This document shows, one piece after another, positions 26,560-35,640 of a stretch of DNA of 64,000 nucleotides; the stretch's first letter is position 1; the number at the start of each line of letters is the position of its first letter. Where the stretch lies: positions 1,984,001-2,048,000 of the forward strand of contig NZ_VFPG01000001.1 of the NCBI RefSeq assembly GCF_006716565.1, written 5' to 3'. The notes below the pieces were generated by a model. The model had not been told where the DNA came from. It saw only the letters and a list, made by a program, of their open reading frames with translations, and did not search any database. Both the position numbers and the translations under genes were made by a program. The DNA comes from Nocardia bhagyanarayanae (lineage in GTDB: Bacteria; Actinomycetota; Actinomycetes; Mycobacteriales; Mycobacteriaceae).

Positions 26560-27192
26560 ATGTCACAGGATGCGAATACGGGACGAATGTATGCCGGGCA
26601 ACCCGTAGAGGACCGGCAACGCCAGCGGCGTGCGCGTTTTCTGGAATCAGGCCTGACGGTCTTTGCGCGCGACGGATACGCCAATAGTTCGGTGGGCGCC
26701 ATCTGTAAAGACGCCGGGCTCTCCTCGCGACAGTTCTACGAGGAGTTCACCGGGCGCGAGTCACTCCTACTAGAGCTCTACGAGCAAATCGACAAGGAGT
26801 CGCGCGAAGCGGTGACCGCCGCGCTCGACAAGAAGACCGACGCGTCCGCGCTGGAGATCATCGACGCCGCGGTGCGCGCCTACGTCGAGTCCATCGGCGC
26901 CGATCCGCGCAAGGCGCGCGTCGCGCTCGTCGAGGTGGTCGGCGCCGGGCCGAAGGTGGAGAAATTCCGCCTGGAGCTGCGTCGCGTGTGGGGCTCGCTA
27001 CTGGCGAGCGCCGCGGAGGACGCGGCCATGCACGGCGAAATCCCGCCGGGTGACTACGAAATGCGGGTGCTGGCGATCATCGGCGCGGTCAACTACGTGG
27101 TGGATTCGTGGAGCGGCTCGGATCCGCGACCGCCGCTGGACGACGTGATCCGCGTGCTGAGCCGGGTGATCATGGGCGCGGTCGGCGCGTAG
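26560..27192 (+). CDS. TetR-family transcriptional regulator
   Basis: The 210-residue protein has an N-terminal TetR DNA-binding domain (about 23-70: ARFLESGLTVFARDGYANSSVGAICKDAGLSSRQFYEEF) and an all-helical ligand domain. The chosen ATG has no Shine-Dalgarno but fits a leaderless start from the promoter above; another in-frame ATG at 26587, after GGGACGA, is possible. It is followed at 61 bases by an alpha/beta hydrolase gene on the same strand, which may be co-regulated. Confidence 0.85.
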   Translation: MSQDANTGRMYAGQPVEDRQRQRRARFLESGLTVFARDGYANSSVGAICKDAGLSSRQFYEEFTGRESLLLELYEQIDKESREAVTAALDKKTDASALEIIDAAVRAYVESIGADPRKARVALVEVVGAGPKVEKFRLELRRVWGSLLASAAEDAAMHGEIPPGDYEMRVLAIIGAVNYVVDSWSGSDPRPPLDDVIRVLSRVIMGAVGA

Positions 27193-27253
27193 CGGACCGG
27201 GTGGTCGGCTGCCCGCGCGGCGGTGTACGACGCCGCGCGGTAGCGTGCGCAGC

Positions 27254-28114
27254 ATGCAGACAGTTCCGATCCAGGTGCCGGACGGCAGCACCATTCCGGT
27301 GCGGTTGATTCCGGCCGAGGGTCAGCACCGGCATCCGGTGACGCCCGACGCGCCGCGCCCCGTCGTGGTGATCGTGCCCGGGCTCGGCGTGCCGGGCGCG
27401 TACTACGAACTGGTCGCCCAGCAGCTCGCCGCGCGCGGATTCGATGCCGCCATCGGCGAATTGCGCGGCAACGGCGACAGCCGCCCTCGACCGAGCCCGA
27501 CCAGCACCTACGGCTACCACGAACTGGTGTCGGTGGACTTCCCCGCCATCTTGCAGGTGGTGCGCGACCGGTTCCCGGCGAGCACGCCCTACCTGCTCGG
27601 ACACAGCATGGGCGGTCAGCTCGCCGTCATGTACGCGGCGCGGGTGCGCGGCAGGCTCGGCGGGCTGATCCTCGTCGCTTCCGGCACGCCGTACTACCGC
27701 GGCTATCGCGGATTGTTCAGTCCCGGAATGCTGTTCGGCACCGCCGCGGCCTCGCTGACCGCGAGCCTCGCCGGTTTCTGGCCCGGCGACCGGATCACCG
27801 TCGGCGGCTTCGGACCCCAGTCGAAGGTGCTCATCTCCGACTGGGCTCGGCTGGCGCGCACCGGCCGGTTCGTTCCGGTCGGCGCCGATATCGACTACGA
27901 GGAGCGCATCGCCCGGCTGAAGCTGCCGGTCCTGTCGATCACCATCGCGGGCGACGAGCTCACCCCGCGCGGTTCGGCCGAACATCTGAACGGCAAGATG
28001 CCCGCCGCCGAGCTGACCACCTGGCATCAGCCGGAACGGTTGGGGCACAACGGCTGGATCCCGGATCCGAATTCGACCGTCGACCGCATCGAGAAGTGGC
28101 TGCGCGACCGCTGA
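27254..28114 (+). CDS. Alpha/beta hydrolase
   Basis: The 286-residue enzyme shows the fold's landmarks: oxyanion region VVIVPGLGVPGAYYE, nucleophile elbow GHSMGG with Ser118, acid Asp in IAGDELTPRG, and catalytic His in RLGHNGW. No signal peptide is present, so it is cytoplasmic. The family includes monoacylglycerol-lipase-like esterases; the substrate is unknown. It lies downstream of a TetR gene and ends five bases before the stop of a second, convergent TetR gene. Confidence 0.82.
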   Translation: MQTVPIQVPDGSTIPVRLIPAEGQHRHPVTPDAPRPVVVIVPGLGVPGAYYELVAQQLAARGFDAAIGELRGNGDSRPRPSPTSTYGYHELVSVDFPAILQVVRDRFPASTPYLLGHSMGGQLAVMYAARVRGRLGGLILVASGTPYYRGYRGLFSPGMLFGTAAASLTASLAGFWPGDRITVGGFGPQSKVLISDWARLARTGRFVPVGADIDYEERIARLKLPVLSITIAGDELTPRGSAEHLNGKMPAAELTTWHQPERLGHNGWIPDPNSTVDRIEKWLRDR

Positions 28115-28119
28115 TCGTC

Positions 28120-28749
28120 TCAGCGGCTCCGTGTCGACCGGTCCGCGAAGCCGTCCAGGATCGCCTCGACGCCGATCTCGAAGTAGTCACCGCCCTCGGC
28201 GAGCGTGATGCCTTCGCGGGCGCCGGACTTGGGAGCGCGCCGTGTGGCATCGCCGTCGCGCACCGCCGCGACGGCCTGGCTCAGGATGTGACCGATCACG
28301 TAGTCGCGTAGACAGCGGGTCAGCTGACGCGCGTGGCCGGGCTCGAAACCCGTGCCCTGCAACCGTTCGATCATCCAGTTGCCGATCTCGGTCGCGGCGG
28401 GGCTGAGCACCGGCCGGGTGGCGAAGACCGGCACCGCGTTCGGATGCCTGCGCAGCGTCGAGCGCAGCCTGCGGGCGTACGCGCGCAGCAGGTCACGCCA
28501 ATCCTCCTGCCACGGGAGGCTTTCCATCTCCAGCTCGGCGAACATGGCCGCCGCGATCCCGTCGAACAGATCCTGCTGATCGGTGTAATGCCGGTACGCC
28601 GCCATCGGATCGGCGCCAAGCGCGGCTCCGAGCTTGCGCATGGAGAAGCCGTCGAGCCCGGTCTCATCGATGACCATCAGCGCGACGGCCGCGATGTAGT
28701 CGCGGTTCAGCGCGGTGCGGGTGGGCGGTGTCCGCTTGCGCGGTGTCAT
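28120..28749 (-). CDS. TetR-family transcriptional regulator (likely controls the wax synthase gene)
   Basis: The 209-residue regulator has the HTH at about 18-60 (IDETGLDGFSMRKLGAALGADPMAAYRHY) followed by a TetR_C-type ligand domain. The start at 28749 is chosen because upstream residues are not family-like. It is divergent from the WS/DGAT gene, and a 33-base palindrome lies in the gap between them, making autoregulation together with control of the lipid gene likely. Confidence 0.83.
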   Translation of the reverse strand: MTPRKRTPPTRTALNRDYIAAVALMVIDETGLDGFSMRKLGAALGADPMAAYRHYTDQQDLFDGIAAAMFAELEMESLPWQEDWRDLLRAYARRLRSTLRRHPNAVPVFATRPVLSPAATEIGNWMIERLQGTGFEPGHARQLTRCLRDYVIGHILSQAVAAVRDGDATRRAPKSGAREGITLAEGGDYFEIGVEAILDGFADRSTRSR

Positions 28750-28865
28750 CCGGCGAACGGCGGATCGTCGAGGCGCCTGACAACACGGCACGCCGGGTAC
28801 CGCAGCATGCGGCGCGCCGGGAAGGACGTGGCGGGCATGCGGTCATGGTAGACGCCGCCCCTCCT

Positions 28866-28898
28866 GTCTACGATATAGATGGCATCTACGGCGTAGAC
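28866..28898. promoter_or_regulatory. 33-bp palindrome between tetR and the WS/DGAT gene
   Basis: The sequence is symmetric about 28882. Inner arms TAGATG / CATCTA (28876-28881 and 28883-28888) and outer arms GTCTACG / CGTAGAC (28866-28872 and 28892-28898) are perfect. It also lies in a local AT-rich patch. Size and position fit an operator for the divergent TetR protein. Confidence 0.6.
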
Positions 28899-29018
28899 GT
28901 TTGCCGCGCGGTGGCCCCGGGGAACGCAACGGTGGCGCATCGCAAGCGCCGAATCCGGCCGAGGGCGGCGCACGAAGCGGTACATTTCTTCGACTCGGGT
29001 TCGGCAAGGGACGGGCAC

Positions 29019-30398
29019 ATGGTCGAGTTGATATCTCCACCCGACGCGATCTTCCTGGTGAACGAGTCGCGGGAACACCCGATGCACGTCGGCTCGCTCC
29101 AGCTGTTCCAGCCACCGGACGGCGCGGGTCCCGACTTCGCCAGGATCATCCACGAACAAATGCTCGCGATGCCGGTGCGCAAGCGCCTGTTCCGCAAACG
29201 TCCGGGCACCCTGCTCGGCGGCATCTCGAGCCTCACCTGGTCCTATGACGACGAGGTCGATCTGGACTATCACCTGCGCCGCTCCGCGTTGCCCTCGCCG
29301 GGCCGGGTGCGGGAACTGCTCGATCTCACCTCCCGGCTGCACAGCAGTCTGCTCGACCGGCACCGCCCGCTGTGGGAGCAGCGTTTGATCGAGGGCCTCG
29401 ACGACGGTCGCCTCGCGGTCTACACCAAGGTCCACCACGCGCTGATCGACGGCGTCTCGGCGCAACTGTTGCTCCAGCGCACGCTGAGCACCGACCCCGA
29501 CGCGACCGACGTCCAGGTGCCGTGGACTTCCTCCGGTGCGGGCAGACGCCGCGGTGGTCCGTCGCTGGCCGGGCGCGCGGTGGGCGCGCTGCGCGGAATC
29601 GGCGGCATCGCGCCGTCGACCCTTGCGCTGGCCAAGCAGGCGCTCACCGAACACCGGCTCGCCCTCCCGTTCGACGCGCCGGACTCGATGTTCAACGTGC
29701 GGATCGGGGGAGCGCGCCGCTGCGCGGCGCAATCCTGGCCGCTGGCGCGGATCAGGGCGGTGAAGGCGGCGGCCGACGTCACCGTCAACGACGTGGTCCT
29801 CGCGATGTGCTCGGCGGCGCTGCGCTGCTATCTGCTCGAGCACGACGCGCTACCGGATCGGTCGCTCATCGCGATGGTCCCGGTGTCGCTACGGCACGAC
29901 GGCGCGGGCGAGGAGAGCGGCAACAGCGTCGGCACGATCCTGTGCAACCTCGGCACCCATCTGCCCGACCCCGCCGACCGCCTGCGGACGATCAGCGAGT
30001 CGATGAGCGAGGGCAAGCGGTTGTTCGCGCAGCTGCCCAAGACGCAGGCACTCGCGGTGTCGGCGCTGATGATCGCGCCGCTCGGTCTGTCGACCGTCCC
30101 GGGCTTCGTCTCGATGACGCGCCCGCCGTTCAACATCGTGATCTCGAACGTGCCCGGCCCGCGCGAACCGATGTACTGGAACGGCGCGCGGCTGGACGGC
30201 AACTATCCGATGTCGATCGTGCTGGACGGCCAGGCGCTCAACATCACCGTGACGTCCAACGCGGGCAACCTCGATTTCGGCGTGGTCGGCTGCCGCCGCA
30301 GCGTGCCCCACCTCCAGCGGATCCTCCGGCACCTGGAGGCGGGGCTCGCCGAGCTGGAGCACGCCACCGGCGTGAGTCCTATTCGCTCTTCTCCATGA
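29019..30398 (+). CDS. Wax ester synthase / diacylglycerol O-acyltransferase
   Basis: The 459-residue enzyme esterifies acyl-CoA with fatty alcohols or diacylglycerol to store wax esters or triacylglycerol, at the membrane or lipid droplet. The catalytic motif HHALIDG is at 139-145. Other family landmarks are SPPDAIFLVNE at the N-terminus, NDVVLAMCSAALR, and the C-terminal ISNVPGPREPMYWNGA. The start at 29019 aligns with the usual N-terminus; the open frame extends 97 codons upstream across the operator. Its last 20 bases overlap the convergent S9 peptidase gene. Confidence 0.92.
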   Translation: MVELISPPDAIFLVNESREHPMHVGSLQLFQPPDGAGPDFARIIHEQMLAMPVRKRLFRKRPGTLLGGISSLTWSYDDEVDLDYHLRRSALPSPGRVRELLDLTSRLHSSLLDRHRPLWEQRLIEGLDDGRLAVYTKVHHALIDGVSAQLLLQRTLSTDPDATDVQVPWTSSGAGRRRGGPSLAGRAVGALRGIGGIAPSTLALAKQALTEHRLALPFDAPDSMFNVRIGGARRCAAQSWPLARIRAVKAAADVTVNDVVLAMCSAALRCYLLEHDALPDRSLIAMVPVSLRHDGAGEESGNSVGTILCNLGTHLPDPADRLRTISESMSEGKRLFAQLPKTQALAVSALMIAPLGLSTVPGFVSMTRPPFNIVISNVPGPREPMYWNGARLDGNYPMSIVLDGQALNITVTSNAGNLDFGVVGCRRSVPHLQRILRHLEAGLAELEHATGVSPIRSSP

Positions 30399-32436
30399 GC
30401 ATTTGGGTGAAGAACTCGTAGATCAGCGCGGCCTGGAACGCCATCTGCTTGTTGTCCGCGGCGCCGCCGTGCCCGCCCTCGATGTTCTCGTGGTACCAGA
30501 GCGTGTGGCCCTGCTCCTCCAGCAGCGCGGCCATCTTGCGCGCGTGCCCGGGATGGACGCGGTCGTCGCGGGTGGAGGTGGTGAGCAGGATGGGCGGGTA
30601 GTCGGCGTCGGCGCGCACGTTCTGGTACGGCGAGTACTTGCCGATGTACTCCCACTCCTCCGGCTTGTCCGGGTCGCCGTACTCCGCCATCCACGAGGCG
30701 CCGGCCAGCAGCAGGTGGTAGCGCTTCATGTCGAGCAGCGGGACCTGGCAGACGATGGCGCCGAACAGCTCCGGGTACCGCGTCAGCATCACGCCCATCA
30801 GCAGACCGCCGTTGCTGCCGCCCACCGCGCCGAGCTGCCGCGGGGTGGTGATGCCGCGATCGACGAGATCCCTCGCGATGGCGGCGAAATCCTCGTACAC
30901 CTTGTGGCGGTTGGCCTTCTGCACCGAGGTGTGCCACTCCGGGCCGTACTCGCCGCCGCCGCGGATGTTGGTCATCACCCAGGTGCCGCCGCGCTCCAGC
31001 CAGCCCATCCCGGACGCGCCGCTGTAGGCGGGCGTGCGGGACACCTCGAAACCGCCGTAGCCCGACATGACCGTGGGGCCCGGCTCGTCTTTGCGGTCGC
31101 GGTGTCGGATCACGAAGTACGGCACCATCGTTCCGTCGTCGGAGCGGGCGAAGAACTGCTCGGTCTCGACGCCGTCGGCGTCGAAGAACGCGGGCTCCTG
31201 CTTGAGCTGCTCGGTGCTGCCGCCGACCGCGCTGGCGAGCAGTGTGGCGGGGGTGGTGAAACCGCTTGTGGTGAGCATGAACTCGTCACCGCCTTCCAGC
31301 GGGTCCAGGTTCATGACGCTGGTCGTCGCCATCGGGGGCGTGTCGGCCAGCGGCTCGACGGTCCACCCGCCGGGGCCGGGAGTCAGTACGTGCAACTTGG
31401 TCTGCACGTCCTGGAGGGTGATGAGCAGCAGGTGGTTCTCGGTCCAGCCGTAGCCGTGCAGCGACGTGTGCGCGTCGGGGGTGAACAGCGCCTCGAATTC
31501 CCTTGCGCCGGAGAGGAAGCTCTCGAAATCGGTGGCAAGCAGCGCACCCGCCGGGTAGGTCACGCCGCCCACTTCCCACGGCGACTTCAAACGGACCAGA
31601 AGCCAGTCCTTGTACCAGGATTCGCTGGCATCGGTCGGCACGTCGATGTGGCGCAGTGTGCCGTCGGCCTCGATGAGGTAGACCTCTTCGTTGAAGAAGT
31701 CGGTGGCGCGGCCGACGAAATGGCGTTCGTAGCCGGGGGTGCGGTCGTAGCCCGCCGAGACCGCGACGTCCTCCTCCGCGCCCTCGAAAACCGTTTCGGC
31801 GTCGGCGAGGTCGGTTCCGCGCCGCCAGCGCTTGGCGATGCGCGGGTATCCGGATTCGGTCAGCGAACCCGGCCCGAAATCGGTGCCGACGTACACCGAG
31901 TCGACGTCGATCCAGCGGATCTCCGATTTCGCCTCGGGCAGAAAGTAGCCTCCGTCCGTCTGTTCGATGAATTCTTTTCGCTCGATGTCGAATTCGCGAA
32001 CGACCTTGGCGTCGGCGCCGCCCCGGGACAGGCTGACGAGCGCGCGCGACTGTTCCGGCCGCAGCACCGCGGCCCCGCCCCACACCCAGTTCTCACCCTC
32101 TGCGGCGGCCAGCGCGTCCAGATCGATCAGCACGTCCCAGTCCGGCGATTCCTTGGCGTACTCGGCGAACGTGGTGCGCCGCCAGAGGCCGCGCGGGTGC
32201 TCGGCGTCGCGCCAGAAGTTGTACAGCCAGCGCCCGCGCCGACCCGGGTAGGCGATCTTGGTGTCGGTGTCGAGCATGTCGAGGATGCGGCGTTCCAGCT
32301 CGGTGAACCGCTCGGTCGAGGCGAAGCGCTCACCGACGACCTCGTTGTGGGCGCGCGCCCACTCCAGTGGCCGTTCGCCGGTCACCTCTTCCAACCACAG
32401 GTATGGATCGTTCACGTTCTGCTCGACGCCGCTCAT
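30379..32436 (-). CDS. Prolyl oligopeptidase family S9 serine peptidase
   Basis: The 685-residue protein has an N-terminal beta-propeller that gates a C-terminal alpha/beta-hydrolase domain. The catalytic Ser541 is in GGSNGG, the Asp is in STRDDRVHP (624/625), and the His is in EGGHGGA near residue 660. The family signature around the serine is complete. No signal peptide is present, so it is a cytoplasmic peptidase of short peptides. It starts at ATG 32436, preceded by little recognisable ribosome binding site. Confidence 0.92.
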   Translation of the reverse strand: MSGVEQNVNDPYLWLEEVTGERPLEWARAHNEVVGERFASTERFTELERRILDMLDTDTKIAYPGRRGRWLYNFWRDAEHPRGLWRRTTFAEYAKESPDWDVLIDLDALAAAEGENWVWGGAAVLRPEQSRALVSLSRGGADAKVVREFDIERKEFIEQTDGGYFLPEAKSEIRWIDVDSVYVGTDFGPGSLTESGYPRIAKRWRRGTDLADAETVFEGAEEDVAVSAGYDRTPGYERHFVGRATDFFNEEVYLIEADGTLRHIDVPTDASESWYKDWLLVRLKSPWEVGGVTYPAGALLATDFESFLSGAREFEALFTPDAHTSLHGYGWTENHLLLITLQDVQTKLHVLTPGPGGWTVEPLADTPPMATTSVMNLDPLEGGDEFMLTTSGFTTPATLLASAVGGSTEQLKQEPAFFDADGVETEQFFARSDDGTMVPYFVIRHRDRKDEPGPTVMSGYGGFEVSRTPAYSGASGMGWLERGGTWVMTNIRGGGEYGPEWHTSVQKANRHKVYEDFAAIARDLVDRGITTPRQLGAVGGSNGGLLMGVMLTRYPELFGAIVCQVPLLDMKRYHLLLAGASWMAEYGDPDKPEEWEYIGKYSPYQNVRADADYPPILLTTSTRDDRVHPGHARKMAALLEEQGHTLWYHENIEGGHGGAADNKQMAFQAALIYEFFTQMLMEKSE

Positions 32437-32478
32437 GTCAACTATTGTTGCTGAGCGGCGTCCTCCCTGCGTGCGCGG

Positions 32479-33024
32479 TTACCAGAAGTGTGCGACGTCG
32501 AGTACGACTCGCGATCCGGCGCCGGGGCCGTCCAGCGTGAACACCCGAAACGGCAGCCGCGCGCGCACGCCGACGCCCAAGGTGGTCTGGCCTTCGAACG
32601 AGCCCGCCCAGGCGACCTGCCGGAAGGTTCGATAGCCGGCGACTCGCGTCAGTTCGCCGCGGTCGGCCGGGTGGTAGGTGAGATTGCCCGCGTTGTCGTA
32701 GGCCGGAGCGTGCACCGTCACGCTCAGGAACGCGTCGCCGCGCAGCGGGACGGGCGCACCGGAGGCGTCCATGCTCACCGAGCCGACGTAGGTCGCGCGG
32801 TATCCGGTGACCGGACCGGCGACATCGATGACGAGCCGGTCGAAACACTGGTGGCGACCGGAGCGCACATTCGTGACGGCCGCGGTCGAATGGTTCGGCT
32901 CGGTCTTCTCGAGCGAACCCCAGACCAAGCCGCAATAGGAGGGGGTCGCGTGGGCGGAGTCGGGAATGATCAAGACTGCGATTCCGGCGACCAGCGCGGA
33001 AATCAGAACGAGGAAGCGACGCAC
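32479..33024 (-). CDS. Secreted AMIN-like domain protein
   Basis: The 181-residue precursor has a signal peptide (hydrophobic LVLISALVAGIAVLIIP, cleavage around AHA-T). The mature domain matches the AMIN-like pattern seen in actinobacterial exported proteins: RSGRHQCFDRLVIDVAG, GYRATYV and the C-terminal SRVVLDVAHFW. AMIN domains generally bind the cell envelope, but no enzymatic domain follows. A GTG at 33024 is chosen over the upstream ATG because it begins directly with the Arg-Arg signal sequence. It lies 42 bases upstream of the peptidase gene on the same strand. Confidence 0.72.
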   Translation of the reverse strand: MRRFLVLISALVAGIAVLIIPDSAHATPSYCGLVWGSLEKTEPNHSTAAVTNVRSGRHQCFDRLVIDVAGPVTGYRATYVGSVSMDASGAPVPLRGDAFLSVTVHAPAYDNAGNLTYHPADRGELTRVAGYRTFRQVAWAGSFEGQTTLGVGVRARLPFRVFTLDGPGAGSRVVLDVAHFW

Positions 33025-33181
33025 GTCGCACCGCCTTGGGGCAGTTGGGATGAAGCACACGGGAAATCGGTCGAATCCGACAATTCGTTAGCCCCCGTTG
33101 TGTCGCGGATCCGTCTCGAATTCGTCGCTGCCCCGCTCATTAAGATCGGAATTTTCCGTACCGAACGACAGGAGTCCGAAT

Positions 33182-34156
33182 TTGGCCGCCTTCCTGTGGG
33201 AGCAGCACTGCTGTCTGCCGCTGCTGCCCACCGCCGACATCGCGGAGTTGGCCAGGTATCCGCTGGGCTCCTACCTGTCGGTGAATGTCGGCTACTCCAG
33301 GCAGCACACCGCCGATTCGCTCACGCTGGTGCGGCAGTTTCGCCGGGACGCGTTGGCGGACGGAAGGTTTCGATTGGTCCGCGGTCTGGATGATCTCGGT
33401 GATCCGGAACGGATCTCGCTCGCCTTCGATCTGGAGGACTCGGGACCGCTCGGCGGCGATCTGGACAACGTCGAGGTGTTCCACGAACTCGGCGTGCGCT
33501 CGCTGCTGCCGACCTACAACCACGCCAACGCGGCGGGCTGCGGCTGCCTCGACTCCGAGGACACCGGACTTACCGGTTACGGCAGGGATTTGGTGCGCAA
33601 GCTCAACGAGGTCGGCGTGTTCGTCGACGGCGCGCACTGCTCGCGGCGCACGGGGCTGGACCTCGCCGAACTCACCGCCGTGCCGATGATCTACAGCCAT
33701 GCCAATTTCGCCGCGCTGTGGGATCACCCGCGCAACATCACCGACGAGCAGGCGAGGGCGTGCGCCGAGACCGGCGGCGTCATCGGTGTCAACGGCGTCG
33801 GAATCTTCCTGGGACACAACGAGCCCGACGAGCGCGCCCGGCGTGTAGCGGCTATGGCCGATCACATCCGATACGGTGTGGAACTCGTCGGCGTGGAGCA
33901 CATCGGCATCGGCTCGGACTACTCCTTCGACGGCGCGGATTTCAATGCCGAGTTGTTCGCCAACCCGGGCGCGTTTTCCGAGGCGTACACCAAATGGGGT
34001 CCGCTGCAATGGGTCCCGCCGGAGGACCTGCTCGGCGTCGGCGTGGGTCCCGGACTGGACGCCGAGCTCGCCGCACGCGGGTTCACCGAGGGCGAGCGCG
34101 CGGCGGTGTTCGGTGAGAACTTCCGCAGGGTCGCCGAGCAGGTCTGGCGGAACTGA
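33182..34156 (+). CDS. Membrane-dipeptidase-like (M19) amidohydrolase
   Basis: The 324-residue protein is a TIM-barrel M19 member. Metal-site residues remain at His9 (WEQHCCLPL), in VDGAHCS, in IYSHANF and in GIGSDYSF. The Asp normally two residues after the first His (HxD) is Cys11, so the first metal site is altered. Family members cleave dipeptides, often with D-residues. The TTG start at 33182 is favoured by GGAG 7 bases upstream; the frame also extends to 33098. It stops two bases before the convergent reductase gene. Confidence 0.78.
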   Translation: MAAFLWEQHCCLPLLPTADIAELARYPLGSYLSVNVGYSRQHTADSLTLVRQFRRDALADGRFRLVRGLDDLGDPERISLAFDLEDSGPLGGDLDNVEVFHELGVRSLLPTYNHANAAGCGCLDSEDTGLTGYGRDLVRKLNEVGVFVDGAHCSRRTGLDLAELTAVPMIYSHANFAALWDHPRNITDEQARACAETGGVIGVNGVGIFLGHNEPDERARRVAAMADHIRYGVELVGVEHIGIGSDYSFDGADFNAELFANPGAFSEAYTKWGPLQWVPPEDLLGVGVGPGLDAELAARGFTEGERAAVFGENFRRVAEQVWRN

Positions 34157-34157
34157 C

Positions 34158-35192
34158 TCACCCGAGACGCACGAGCATCTTGCCGGTATTGGCGCCCGAC
34201 AGCACGCCGAGGAATGCGGCCGGCGCCTGCTCCAGCCCTTCGTAGACGGTCTGCCTGGTGCGCAGGGTGCCGTCGGCCAGCCAGGCGGCGGCCTTGGCGA
34301 TGTACTCGCCGAAGATCGGGAAGTAGCTGCTCACCAGCATCCCCCGCAGTGAAATCTCTTTGGTCGCAGCGAGATACAAGTCGGGCCCTTGCTCGCCGGT
34401 CGCGCCGTTGTATCCGCTGATCGCGCCGACCAGCGCGACCCGGCCCTTCGGCCGCATGGCCGCCACCGCGGCGCGCAGGTGCTCGCCGCCGACGCTGTCC
34501 AGGTAGACGTCGATGCCCTCCGGCGCGGCCTCGGCGAGCTGCCCCGCCAGGTCACCCGCGCGGTAGTCGATCGCGGCGTCGAAACCGAACTCCTCCAGCA
34601 GCAGAGCGGTTTTCGCCGGGCCGCCCGCCGAGCCGACGACCCGGCCCGCCCCCAGCGCCTTGGCGAGCTGGCCCGCGACGCTACCCACCGCGCCTGCCGC
34701 CGCCGAGATGAAGACGGTGTCGCCGGGGCGGACCGGCGACACGTCGGTGAGTGCCGCGTACGCGGTGAGCCCGGTGGTCCCGAGCGCTCCGAGGAAGTGC
34801 TGCGGCTCGGCCGCGGACGTATCGATCGGTGTCGCGAGTTCGTCATCGAGGATCGAGTGTTCTCGCCACCCCGCGAAGTGGGTCACCGTGGCGCCCACGG
34901 TAATCCGCTCCGATCGCGAGGCGATCACCTCGCCGACCGCCGAGCCCTCCAGCGCCGCGCCGACCTCGAACGGTGCGATGTAGGACGGGCGATCGTCCAT
35001 CCGGCCGCGCATGTACGGGTCGACCGACATCCAGGTATTGCGCACCAGGATCTGCCCTTCGGCGAGTTCGGGGATCGGCCGCGTCACCAGCGCGAAGTTC
35101 GCGTGGGTCGGCGCACCCTCGGGCCGGGCCGCCAAGTGGATCTCCCTGGTCGTGATCGGCAGTGTGGTGTTCGAAATCGCCTGTGTGGTCAT
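34158..35192 (-). CDS. NADP-dependent medium-chain oxidoreductase (PTGR/CurA-like)
   Basis: The 344-residue enzyme is of the zinc-free MDR type that reduces activated alkenals and enones with NADPH. N-terminal family residues VRNTWMSVDPYMRGRM are present, with the nucleotide-binding AAAGAVGSVAGQLAK (about 154-168) and the GLEQAPAAFLGVLSGANTGKMLV C-terminus. The ATG at 35192 follows GGAGGAAG; the open frame continues upstream but without similarity. A role in detoxifying reactive carbonyls is probable from the family. Confidence 0.87.
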   Translation of the reverse strand: MTTQAISNTTLPITTREIHLAARPEGAPTHANFALVTRPIPELAEGQILVRNTWMSVDPYMRGRMDDRPSYIAPFEVGAALEGSAVGEVIASRSERITVGATVTHFAGWREHSILDDELATPIDTSAAEPQHFLGALGTTGLTAYAALTDVSPVRPGDTVFISAAAGAVGSVAGQLAKALGAGRVVGSAGGPAKTALLLEEFGFDAAIDYRAGDLAGQLAEAAPEGIDVYLDSVGGEHLRAAVAAMRPKGRVALVGAISGYNGATGEQGPDLYLAATKEISLRGMLVSSYFPIFGEYIAKAAAWLADGTLRTRQTVYEGLEQAPAAFLGVLSGANTGKMLVRLG

Positions 35193-35640
35193 CTGTTTCG
35201 CACTTCCTCCGAGAACGATCCGGACCGTTCCATCCGGTACCGATGACGTTATGAGCGCCCCGGACGACTTCCCAGGTCCGCTGCCGCCACCAACCGGTCC
35301 GAACGCGCCACGAAGCGGGCGCGCCTGTCGGCCTGAGGCGCCACCTGCCCGACGATGTGCCGCATGGCGAAACCTGCGAGAGCCGGGTCGCGCTGCTGCA
35401 CCGCCTACCATTTCGTGCCGGGCTCGCCGCCACGGGCTTCGCACGGCTGAGAGCTCGGTGGAACGTGCGGGCGGTATGGGCGCACCTCGCCCCGCCTCGG
35501 CGTTCATGAAAGTGCGCCGCGGGCTCGTGCGCGTAGGCGGGGCGAGGACGCGTGGCGGGGTAGTGCGCGTAGGCGGAGCGGCCGCGCACGCGGCCGCGAT
35601 CCAGTGTGGGTTGTCGCGTCGCCGGGGCAGGTCGGCCGCC
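35193..35640. other. Gene-free region between reductase and AraC genes
   Basis: No frame in these 448 bases looks coding. The right half is very GC-rich, with a short direct repeat GTGCGCGTAGGCGG near 35530 and 35570 and several GC palindromes. The left end must hold the reductase promoter. No degraded gene could be identified with confidence. Confidence 0.4.
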
